Assembly: GCA_036023115.1 (NCBI GenBank)
Contig: JAYKKT010000089.1
Span: 13,903,001 to 13,967,000, forward strand
From: Brasenia schreberi
Taxonomy: Eukaryota > Streptophyta > Magnoliopsida > Nymphaeales > Cabombaceae
Reading direction: 5' to 3'
Length of the DNA stretch: 64,000 nucleotides
In this document: piece after piece, positions 23,924 to 35,838 of the stretch
Layout of the letters: each line of letters begins with the position of its first letter
Numbering within the stretch: the stretch's first letter is position 1
Notes under the pieces: generated by a model
The model's input: the letters and a program-made list of their open reading frames with translations, nothing else
What the model was told of the DNA's origin: nothing
Database searches by the model: none
Position numbers and translations under genes: made by a program

Positions 23924-25012
23924 CTTAAAACTCATAAGAGAAAGAAACCCTACAAACAGTTCCAGAAACAATCAGTGTATATGGACTACGATAGATAAAA
24001 AAGAATTGAGCAAATGCGAAAATATAAAAGCAGGGTAAGACTCGATATCGACAGATATAATCAAGAAACTGGAACACCTATTTAGCTTTCATCGGCAAGG
24101 GGGGAAAGAAAAGAAAGCATCAGTCAAAACAAGATCAACAACAATGAAAACAAAAACCAGGTCTTTCCAATACTAAAAGGAGTTGAAAGCATTGATTTTT
24201 AATGGTCATAGAGCTCAACCTTCTGTTGTATTAGCATTCAACTCCGAAGATTTGATGCTTTATCGTCCCTTTTCAATTATTTCCAGGCCTTCCTCTCTTT
24301 CAAAGTGTTTTATCTAATACATCACCCCTTTTCACCGGGGATCCATATACCCAAATCAAAAGTAAAAACAATATTAAAATGAATGCAAATGCAAAAATAA
24401 TGATATCACAATAAAGAGAAAGAACTTAACTAACATACTGGCTAATCTAGCAAAAGAGTAAGCGACACGATCATAAAAGGCAGGCCCCAACCAATAAAAA
24501 TTTTTCCTCAACAGATTAAAGAAAAAAGAACCGGAGGAAAAACGAACCGAAGAAGCTAAACCGCAAAATGGGGAGAGACTAGATTCCAAATGGGCGGAGA
24601 TTGGAAGCCAATAAAATGCCAATGACATTTATGCACAGCAGTCAAACTCAAAAAAAAATTATTATTCAGGCAAAACAAAAAGAGGTGAATGGGATTCGGC
24701 CCTCCATCTAACCACAAAAGAAAAAGGAATGCAGGTGACGTTCAAGTATCAGATCCATCAGAAAGCAGAAAAAGGCAACAATAAGAGAAGAAAACGAAGG
24801 GAGATCGATGAATACAAACTTGCAGAAAGAGCTATAAATACGTACCCGAAATCAGAGAGATTGGGAGAAACCCCTTCCTCTTCTCAAGTCCGAGCTTATG
24901 GGTATCTCGAAATCTGTCAGACAAACCCTCAGATCTTCTCACAGGAAGCAACAGAATGCTTCTGCGATAAAACAAAGAGACACCCAAAAAGAATAAACGC
25001 GCGCGAGAAAGA

Positions 25013-25047
<35 letters not shown>

Positions 25048-25260
25048 GAATGAAGGGAAGGAGACTAGGCAAGAAACGGAAGGAGTTCTCTCTCTCTCTC
25101 TCTCTAACATTGACAGTTTCTTTTTGCCGTTCACTCTTCACTGAATCCACTGTCGCTCTCTCTCTCTCTCTCGGTACGAGTGCTTTCGCACTATTCAGGA
25201 TGGTCTGATGTTGGATCGGCAATTTAATTAACCCGTCTTTATTCGAGAAATTTCTTATAA
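23924..25260 (-). promoter_or_regulatory. HWS leader with predicted 5'-UTR intron and GA/CT-rich first exon
   Basis: A predicted leader intron runs from donor GG|GTACGT at 24845 to acceptor GTAG at 23950. Upstream lies a pyrimidine/purine-repeat leader: CA then GA repeats at 25016-25048 and CT runs at 25089-25106 and 25157-25172 (GA in transcript sense). An AT-rich TATTATTATAAG-type sequence on the minus strand near 25246-25262 could be the TATA box. Arabidopsis HWS also has, from memory, a leader intron. The antisense RTE fragment at about 24195-24320 lies inside this intron. Confidence 0.5.
24195..24320 (-). mobile_element. Degenerate RTE 3' fragment
   Basis: TAGCATTCAACTCCGAAG and CAGGCCTTCCTCTC(T)TTCAAAGTGTT parallel the same stretch of the antisense fragment at 7990-8080 (TAGCATTTAACTC and CAAGCCTTCCTCTCC...AAAGTGT). 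It sits in the presumed HWS leader intron. Confidence 0.5.
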
Positions 25261-25510
25261 TAATAAATAATACCATACGTTAATTTCATTCCGGTTTTCT
25301 TTTTTGTCTTCGTTTCGTACTTTCAAGCTACGTAACCTGGAAAATTTAACCGCCCTCGTGTCGTGTCCTTTTAAGTGCCAATGTTACTGTAGGGTTGAAT
25401 AATGTAGGTCTTTTACGTAGATGAATAGTGCTCGTCTTTCCTTTTTTGTGATTGTAGTTAGGCTTCACTAAGGATCACAATGCTCTATTCCATCATTCTC
25501 CGTGATTAAT
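25261..25510. other. HWS upstream region
   Basis: Presumed promoter; holds TTACGTAG and TACTGTAG near 25385-25425. No other feature. Confidence 0.3.
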
Positions 25511-25516
25511 AATTTT

Positions 25517-25620
25517 TTTTTGGTACAATGGGGAGGCTGAAGCTAGATGCAGTCTCCCTCCTTATGGAGAACTCGTTGCCTTAAACTTGCGACTCGACCC
25601 CCTAGCCAAGCAAGCCAGCG
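25517..25620 (-). mobile_element. SINE-like copy (antisense)
   Basis: GAGGCTGAAGCTAGATGCA and CTAGCCAAGCAAGCCAGC match the copy at 2355-2470 over its whole length. On the minus strand the B-box-like GGGTCGAGTCGCAAG and the tRNA-like head are visible. Confidence 0.6.
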
Positions 25621-25704
25621 GCGAATTCGGAAGCTTGTTTCGGGTGTGGTGGACTTGGACCAAGCTCTAAAAAATTCAATTTTTTTAAAAAATCCAATAT
25701 ATAA

Positions 25705-25995
25705 TTGAAATGAAGAATCGGCACACATTGCATTCTCGAAAAGGAAAGTTTTAAATATGTAGGGTCAATTTTTCAGAGCGATGAAAGAATTGATTGAGAT
25801 GTTAGACATAGAATTAATGGTGGTTGGTTAAAATGGAGAGGAGCATAAGCTATTCTTTGTAATAAGAAGATATCATTAAAGTTAAAAGATAAATATTATA
25901 GAGCAACAATTAGGCCTATCATATTCTATGGTTCGGAGTGTAGCAGTTAATCATCAATATGTACAAAAAATATGTGTGATAGAAATGAAGATATA
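25705..25995 (+). mobile_element. RTE 3' fragment (sense)
   Basis: Aligns with 5870-6160 of the main LINE: GGCACACATTGCATTC, AGGAAAGTTTTAAATATGTA, CAATTTTTCAGAGCGATG, AATTAATGGTGGTTGGTTA and GTTCGGAGTGTAGCAGTTAA. It is truncated at both ends and carries many substitutions, so it is older than or independent of the 3243 copy. Confidence 0.85.
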
Positions 25996-27585
25996 TAATT
26001 GAAAAATTTTAGAATTTTGGGTGGAACGGTCGCCACATCTCACGAGAATGTAGATCCAAACACACAAATTCCGTACCCCATCATTCTTTTGATGTAAAAG
26101 GGGGAAAACACTGGCTAGAGGGTTGGCTCTCTTCTCGTAGGTCAAGATTTCAATTCTCTTGGTCGTGAGTCTCATGGGGGTGTTTGTGCATCTATTAGGA
26201 GCGTACCCACAACCCCGACCAGCTTGCTATTATAAAATCAATTCACTCACATTTCATCTGTGTTATCATGTTCTTCCACCTATTTCCTTTGCTACTAGGT
26301 CATGCTCGACATAGTTTTCGACTATATATATATATATATATAGTGGTAAATGTATTATAAATATTTTTACCATTCGATCTTTACATTTATAATTAAAGTA
26401 ATAAAACAAAAGGCATTTAATGTCGTAAAGTGAAAAAGTATAATAATAGTTTTTTCAATTGAACCATGGATAATGTTTATGCACTTCTCTCTATATATAA
26501 TGCACGGTGATGATGTTTATAAAAGATTATGCCAATGTGTTTATGCAAGATTATATACTAAAAAATATTATATCAATCAAACTATGGACATGTTTATACA
26601 ACATTTTACACTCAAAAGACATTATACATTTACTACTACCTCTCTTTCTAGTAAAAGAATTCCTTGCTTCATTGGTGGCAAAGTTCTTCTCCTTTACTTA
26701 AGCTTCATCCAAAAATGAACATTGATATTGAAGACTCGGAAATTGAATTTGACAATGTAATTGAACTTCGGGGATATAGTTTCAAAGGTTCTCGAGAGCC
26801 CATTCAGTGTGATCTGCAGCAGACCTAGTCATGGGTGAGGTGAGCCGGCCGCCTCATGCGAAAACCCTGTGATACCGAAACAACGATCTATGAAGTTGGT
26901 CGAAGGCGAGTTATTTGCCATGCCTAGGCTGGTGCCCAAACCGAGCTGGCCAACCAGCGGTAGTTGGGGCTCATCTCATTACTGACGGAATCTGAGTAAG
27001 TGAATCAAACATGAGCTGCTTATGTGAATAACTTTATATATATATAAGATCCATGACTTGAAAAAATAAATTTATTATCATGAACCCTGTTCATTTAGTT
27101 AGAAAATGTATTCTCTTATAGAAGTTTCATTGTGAATATGGACCTCTTGCTTTTGAATTGAAGCTGAAACCATCAAATTACTTTGGAGGTAGTCGTCGTC
27201 ATTGATTCCTTGCTTATGCCCTGTACTTTAGCTGTTTAAACAAGTTCGATGCGATTGGAACCATGCGAAACACACACACACACATCTGGTACTTTCTTCT
27301 TTTGAAGTTTGCTACCATGAAGTTTGCACTTTAAGTGAGAAACTAAAGATCTATCCAAGAAGATTAATTTCTTTAAGACCCATATAGTTGGTTAAGATGT
27401 TTGTTCACCGCACCCAACCTGCACTGCGAGCACATCGTTACACTTAAAGAACCAAAAGTTCCTTCTATTTACTACCAACCTGAATACTTCTCTCATCTCC
27501 CTTGATGCACCAGCTCATACACCATCCATACGCACCCTATAAGAACATACGAGGCCTATAAATTGTCCGCTGCCTCACTGAGCCA
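25996..27585. other. Intergenic with decayed repeats
   Basis: Includes a SINE-like TTGGCTCTCTTCTCGTAGGTC stretch at 26120-26190, a TA run at 26320-26342, and otherwise AT-rich sequence. Two overlapping plus-strand open frames at 26473-26718 have no recognisable content. Confidence 0.3.

Positions 27586-27662
<77 letters not shown>
27586..27662. repeat. (CT)n(AT)n compound microsatellite
   Basis: About 20 CT units followed by about 16 AT units. The same CT-to-AT junction occurs at 57092-57181. Confidence 0.95.
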
Positions 27663-27665
<3 letters not shown>

Positions 27666-27761
27666 TCTTGCAAACTCATCACATGCACACTCATGGCCTC
27701 AAAAGTAAAAAGTGGTTATGCATGTAATTACATGATCCAATTACTCTCTCACTCTCTCTCT

Positions 27762-27982
27762 CTATATATATATAGGAAAACTAGATCATGCTTATATTTG
27801 ACATGCTTATTCTTGTCCACTTATTGTTTTTTTGGTGGCATAAGTACAATAATATTGTCTTTCATATATTTCAAAAACTTTTTAAAATTTTAAATTACAC
27901 TTATGTCACCAAAAAATAATGGATGGGGATGAGTGAGCATGTTAGAGAAAAGCATTATGCAGTTTTCCTATATAGAGAGAGA
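27762..27982. mobile_element. Fold-back MITE with TA/GA termini
   Basis: The left end TATATATATAGGAAAACTAGA and the right end GCAGTTTTCCTATATAGAGA form an inverted repeat about 13 bp long (TATAGGAAAACT / AGTTTTCCTATA). The interior also folds (CACTTATTGTTTTTTTGGTG versus CACCAAAAAATAATGGATG). No coding content; a typical small MITE. Confidence 0.65.
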
Positions 27983-29830
<1,848 letters not shown>

Positions 29831-30840
29831 ATGGTTGAGATTCCTTTTATATAACATGACACGCACGTAATATGTTTGTGTAGGAGAAGGTGTAATTTTG
29901 CCCTTCATGTAATGCCCAAAAAGCAACGCTGTCAACTTTGTCGTCTTCTCAATAATTCCCCAACATTGCTGAGTGAAGTTATTTTGCCATTTTAGTAAGT
30001 TTTCTAAATTTATTTTATCTATCGACTGAAACGCCCTTTCCTTGCCCAACTCTCCCATGACCAACTCTCTCTCTCTCTCCCCTCAGTAGGACAGCACGCC
30101 ATATCGACAAGGAAAGGTGATAGAACTGACTCCAACCTGAACCAAACGGTAGGAAGTTTTGGTTTTGACTCCGTATGATATAGAGGTGTGGTTCCTTCCA
30201 TTGAATCATCTGTTTTTCGTGTAGTACTTTGCAATGAGCATATTCTTGCATTCCCACAGGGATAAAGAAAGCGATATCGACACTTAAAACGCCTGTGACA
30301 AACATATAAAATTGTAATGCTTTTGAATCAACATGCTTAAACTCGACGTTCTTTGAAAGTAACATATAATTTACAGTACCACCAATTACTAAGTCCCTCT
30401 TGCACAACGCCAATTTTCACGTACTACCTCTGCTCATCCTATTGACAATTTGAACATCGAATTGGGCTTCTCAAATGGATCTTTATCCTAATCACAGCAT
30501 ATATATGATCAATGAGATCGGAACAGAGCTTGACTTGACGAGTTTAACACAACAAAAGCAGACAGAGTGACCTCTCTTTAGCCAGTAGCATGCCAGAATA
30601 AGAAGATATTGAACCATTAATAACTTCATGGAATATCTATCTATCAGCGACCCCCAAAACTTAACTAAAAGTTTGGCTCCATGTCTTCTTTGCTCAACTC
30701 AGTGGACAATGTAAAAATTAAGATGTCATTTCAAAGATGTGAATCGTGATTTCATGTTTAAACAGTGCATGAGTGATTGAGTTATATGGCATTTGATAAA
30801 TCTCATCTCTGACAGTACATCGGCAACTACAGTAGTATGA
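29831..30840. other. Intergenic; unrecognised 132-codon minus-strand frame at 30015-30413
   Basis: The minus-strand frame has a mildly hydrophobic FYMFVTGVLSVDIAFFIPVG segment and no partner exon, so it is most likely chance. A short CT tract lies at 30069-30081. Confidence 0.3.
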
Positions 30841-31440
30841 CTCTCACTTATATATACAAGTGCACCAATCAACTTCAGGGTTATTTTCTTGGTTTCTTAG
30901 ACAAGCATAAATGGATGCTAAGAGCTCCAAAAGGCATGTGCTGGAACAATCTGTTGGAAGGAACTGACGGACTACATGCTTAAATATAAAATATGCAACT
31001 AATGTTAACATATCCATATCAACCAAGAACGTAGATTTAGAGAAAGCCGTAAACAACCAAATAAACAAAATAGAACAAGTCACTCATATCCTTACATACT
31101 TGCCTATGAGAAATCACCGTCATGCTATTAAAAAACGTACGAGTATTATCACCTTTCTTTTAAGATAAAACAACAACATATACCTCAATTCAAGTCGTCT
31201 TGGATCACGCCTCAATCATCGGCTGATCGAACAAAGCACAAGAAAAAACAAGAAAACATGATAGAGAAATGACAGAGAGAAGAGGCGACAAACCAATTTC
31301 TATTTTCGATGGAGGTTGGATTCTAAATACAGGTTTTATTATAAAATAACATAGTACCTCGTCCAATCCATAACCACTTCCACACCTTTACGTGAGAAAG
31401 TCATTTGAGTAATAAAACTTTATTATACAAAAGGAAAATG
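30841..31440. repeat. Copy A of a dispersed ~500-bp repeat
   Basis: Aligns by eye with 45640-46160: ATATGCAAC followed by AACCAAATAAA..AAA, then AAGTCGTCTTGGATCACGCC (versus AAGTTGTCTTTGACCACGCC), GAGAGAAGAGGCGACAAA (versus AGAGAGGACACAAAG), GGTTTTATTATAA and CCACACCTTTACGTGAG. Class unknown; possibly an LTR fragment. Confidence 0.5.
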
Positions 31441-33285
31441 AAGACCGAAAACATGACCTTAGCCTTGACTATAAGATATGTATGATCCTTTTCTCAAGTA
31501 ATGTGAGACTGAAGAATATCATATAATATTTATATGCACAAACCCCTCCTATACACATGATTTTAAAACTTTAAACTTTTCAACTCTATTAAATATTTAT
31601 CAATTAAGCTTTTACAGATACTTGTTATCATAATTAAGTGAACTATGATAACTTACATGAAACTAAGTGAACTATGTGCCATGCCAATACGTACAAGCTG
31701 CCATTATACGTCTGATTTGAGGGATGGGCAAGAACTTACACTTTTCATCAATTCCTTTTTGCCTTTTTACTAAAACACGGAATGGAAGGAGGAAAAGAAA
31801 AGACATGAAGAGGAAAGAGGAACGAACTGTGCAATGAAGGTCAATAAAAATAAAAAGCTAAAGTTGTTTAAAATTTCACCCACCATCAATTAGTAAGATT
31901 CTGCATAATGTTGGGAATGCCTAATACATAATTCAGCTACTATATACCAGTTAATCAATGGTTGTATGTGTGCGCGCGCGTGTGTTGTGTTTGAGAGAAA
32001 GAGAGAGGGAGATGGTGGTGAAGCAAACCATGCACATGCAGAAGCTTTTAACTTAATAGCGCGTTGGTTCCTGCAATTGTAGTAGGTAGAGGTCTACACC
32101 CAATCAGGAAAAAGAAAGGAAACCATTAATGTGGTTGCCATTCTAGAAAATATTTATCTTTTGCTACGTTCTGAGGAATCTTGGTAGATTTTGCGTTATC
32201 GGTGAGAACAGCAGATATGGAAACGTATATAGACAGATTCATTTCTCTAACAAGAGACAAGAGACATTCCTTTGAATTGATCATCACATGAACATCGCTT
32301 TTCTCCGATTATTTGACAGTGTCCCGAAAGATGGCTAGAAGTAGACGCTTTTGGCGTCGCTAATTAAATGCTGAAGCCACTGTGTCAACAATGGGAAGCA
32401 AACACACACACGCAAATGCAGACGCACCCCGAGCATCCTTATGACTTTCCTCTTTTTCCTATCATTTTCTTGATCAGTCATGCATCGACGACGTGCAGGA
32501 AGACAGCAGTCACAAAATGAAGATGTTGACGAGATGTGTAACGTAAACTGAATGTACATTAAGGTTATTAGAGGCCATGGTGGTATACCGACCAGAGTAG
32601 AACAGCAACAGTTGAATTCGACAAAGGAAAATGTCCAAAATTGCTCCTAAGATTTTGCCTGACCAATTACTGCTTTTTATGTGGTTGCTCTTACGTCCCA
32701 CTTCTTACCTGTTCTGATGAGTGGTTGTGGATCAAAATTGCCACTGAATAATTACAGTATTAACGCGATTAATTTCCCAAAGACTCGATCAAGCAGACTT
32801 TAATCCTTGTTTTTTAGATGGTGTAAGGAGATTCTTAAACTTGTCGATTAATGGCATGTGGTTTCTGAATTGTTATTTGTCTTCTGCATTAGTTATTTCA
32901 CAAAGGATTTAGAGAATTCCTTCATTTGCCCAACCAAAATAATCTAAAAGAATAAAGACTAGAATGATGCTTAATTCGTATCAATAAAGGTTGTTTAATC
33001 ATACGCAATCACATTGTGAAGCTTAGATACACCTGGTACCAAGTTATGACATCTGGTTTCAGTGTTATTCCTGTAGTCAAGAGAAACACTCATGAATTGT
33101 ATGCCAAGAGAATGGAACGAAATCCGTTTTCTGGTACCAAGTTATGACAAAATTTCAAAGTATTTTGACAAAATTTATGAGCACGTCCTACGAGGTCCAT
33201 CCGTACCTCGCTGCCGCCGGATTTTATGACAAAATTTATGAACACGTCTCTCTCGCGCGCACATACACACGAAGTCGCATTCGCG
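31441..33285. other. Intergenic, no gene seen
   Basis: A GC/GT/GA microsatellite patch lies at 31965-32015. A short near-duplicate, ATGACAAAATTTATGA, occurs at about 33168 and 33226. Otherwise unique AT-rich sequence. Confidence 0.35.
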
Positions 33286-33600
33286 CTATTGCTGCAGTTT
33301 TATAAAGAGAAATAAAAGTGCAGTGTACAATGTCAAACCAAGAGCGAGAATGTTATTAAAAGGAAGTTCCTCAACGTTGAATTTGACCATTCGCTTTATA
33401 CAACATAGGAATCCATCATGAAATCCAGTTTTATTATCACAAATTGGACCAACCTTACATATACAAAATGTAGACAACTTGGCATATTACACCCTATTAT
33501 GTGCCGCAAATGCAACCTTCAGAACACTGATGTATCCACAGGAAAAGAGGTAGTTTTCAAACAAGATTTCACCGAATGCCCTTTAACGCCCTTTTTCCTC
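33286..33600. other. Downstream flank of the BAG6-like pseudogene
   Basis: This would contain the former 3' end: minus-strand KLKRKKGVKG continues the family C-terminus just past the stop at 33612-33614. Confidence 0.35.
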
Positions 33601-35838
33601 TTCAATTTCACTTACAGGTCTCTTACTTTCCCATTTAGCTCCTGGATCACATTTAGTTGCTTCTTGCTCTCCTCCATCAACTTATTCACCAAGTCTTTCA
33701 GCATCTCGCTCCCAGGACCAGAGACGTCTTCCGCAGCCACGGTGCAAACCATCTCATCCCCAGATTTTCCTTCAAGCGTTGCGTCAATAGCTATGTTTTT
33801 ATGCTCCTCTTCGCAATTAGTTGACAGAAACTGACGGTCTAAATCCTTGGTTGGACCAGGATCATCCGTCTCAGTTTTACCAGTCATTGCAGCTTCTTCA
33901 CCAATAACTGATCGTTCCTTCACCTTCAAATCAACATCACCATGCTCATATCCTTCCACTGCATGGAGACCACTCTCATATCCTTCATGAGCAGAATTTT
34001 CTTTGCCGGAATCTGGACCACGGTTGACCTCAACAGCAAAAACGAGAGGCAGGATTTTTTCGTTCTTGATGCCTCCCGAACCACTTTACACTTGACAGGA
34101 TTATCCGCCCCAGTATCATGCTCTTCAGAGCTATCCAGGACGATTTTACATGTTTCATGTGCAGAGTTTCCTTTACAAGAACCCAACTTGTCACCCGGAG
34201 GAAGCACGTTATGGCTTGCTTCATGAACCCCAGCTGCCGAGTTATACCGAACTGGTTCGCCCCCATTGACTGCGATTTCCCATTTCTCAGCGGCTCCATC
34301 AGCAGTATCCAATCCATGCGTCGCCATTGCAACAACTTTAGGCATCTCACCTCCATCAGCTACAGGGGCTATGTGTTCTTCTATGATGTTTTCTTGTGTT
34401 CCATATTGATGGGATTCATTGAATGGTGCGTGAGGGTCCTCAGGATCCCCATTGGCATCCGCCATTTCAATTCCTTAGGGATCAACTTGCGCGGATACGA
34501 GATTAACTCCACGCACATTACCATCCGATGAAGCCAATTTGGTAAAAGTTTCAGTTGTGTTAGTTGGGGCGGATCCAGTGAATCCTACTGTTTCAGATTC
34601 GGAAGCCAGATCAGCTTGTGCAGGTGGGGGATTACCTCCAGATATATGACCATCTGATGAAGCCACTTCAGTAACATTTCCGCTAATATCAGTGGACGAT
34701 GAAGCGGACCCTGTGAATCCTACTGTTTCTGATTCAGAAACTGGATCGGCTAAGTGCAGGTAGAAGATTATTCTCCAGACACATCAACATCTGCCGAGGC
34801 AATTTCATCAATAATTCCATATGCATTCACTGAGGACAGGGTGGACCCTGAGAATTCAGAAGTCAGATCCCGATCTTCCTGACCATGAGAATTTACGCGG
34901 AGTGCCTCCAGATATGATAGTACAGCGCCTGCAGTAGCAGCTTGCGTTTCTATTTTGTTTGCGGGTGCATCTGTGTTCTGCTTCCTTTGTAACTCTGCAT
35001 ACATCGTTGTTAGGCTCACCAGTTGCCTCCTGCTCGCTCAACACTTCATGTGGTGCTTGATAATCCCTGCTTTCATCTGCACACTTCTGCTCCAACCCTC
35101 CCTCATTTAACTTGTCCGCATCATCATTGTTAGGCTCACTAATCACCTCCTCCTGCCCCTTGTACACTTCATGAGGTGTTCCACTGTCGCAGGTTTCTTC
35201 TGCTTGCTTGTTCTCGGCCACTGTCTGCTTTCGCTTGTCTGCCGGTATAGCAGTGAGGACATCAAGCTTCTCCTGTAGAGTAACCAATTGCCTGGCAACA
35301 GACTTCCTGATTTCTCTAACGACTGGATGAAGTCCCTGAAACAACAGAAACAAAGTTCAGGACCAAGCATAGACAGCAACGAAACAGAGAAACCCAAATG
35401 ACCATATTCAAGATTGTGAAATTCTACCTGTATTGTGCCTAGCTGTTGAAGCAAACTCATAATGTACTCCCCAACCACTGCCGTTTCCCTCTGATTCGGT
35501 TCAAGCTTCCAAGAGATTTCTAAATCGTGAATCTTCTCAGTGATTTCGGGTACGTGCTGTTGGAGTTTCTTTATCGGCCTAAGTTTCTCAAGAGGCTTCC
35601 ATTTCCTCACCAGAAATCCGCGATAAACAGGCAGAAAATATCCATCACTCGTCCCTTCGTTAAATGGCCTTTTCTCCGTGTGTGCAACGTCCTTTTGTAC
35701 AGTATGTATTGCACCAGCCCCTGATTCAACGTTGCTGACTTTCTCGACGGTTATATTTTCAGGTTCTTGCTTTCCATTCTTATCCACCACGGGAAAACTC
35801 GTCACCTTCTCTTTTACTCTTTTAAAATAGTGGTGCAT
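33590..35838 (-). pseudogene. BAG6-like IQ/BAG-domain co-chaperone, broken
   Basis: The first exon remnant is 35838-35428 (137 codons), ending CAG|GTAGAA. The second starts at 35335 after TTTCAG. Together they encode an IQ-type segment (YRGFLVRKWKPLEKLR) followed by a BAG domain (IMSLLQQLGTIQ then GLHPVVREIRKSVARQL, LQEKLDVL). The BAG fold binds the Hsp70 ATPase domain; the IQ segment binds calmodulin in plant BAG5-7. The C-terminal EMLKDLVNKLMEESKKQ and QLNVIQELNGKVRDL is the BAG6 tail. Lesions: no N-terminal part upstream of 35838; frame change near 35000-35030; in-frame TAA at 34475-34477 within an otherwise continuous frame; a further shift near 34030-34090; TAA after KVRDL at 33612. In Arabidopsis BAG6 acts in stress and defence. 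Confidence 0.78.
34527..34930 (-). repeat. 129-bp coding repeat inside the BAG6-like pseudogene
   Basis: Units begin at about 34527, 34656 and 34793 on the plus strand (GATGAAGCCAATTTGG, GATGAAGCCACTTCAG, GCCGAGGCAATTTCA). The first spacing is 129 bases (43 codons), the next 137 bases, so the second unit carries an 8-base net insertion that shifts frame. Encoded units look like ASSDGHISGGNPPPAQADL. Confidence 0.7.

Noticed and set aside
30015..30413. 132-codon minus-strand frame with a hydrophobic segment
   Set aside because: No family resemblance, no splice partners, and a low-complexity Arg/Glu end arising from a CT tract.
33942..34531. Plus-strand frames of 94 and 137 codons across the BAG6-like region
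   Set aside because: Antisense shadows of the minus-strand pseudogene.
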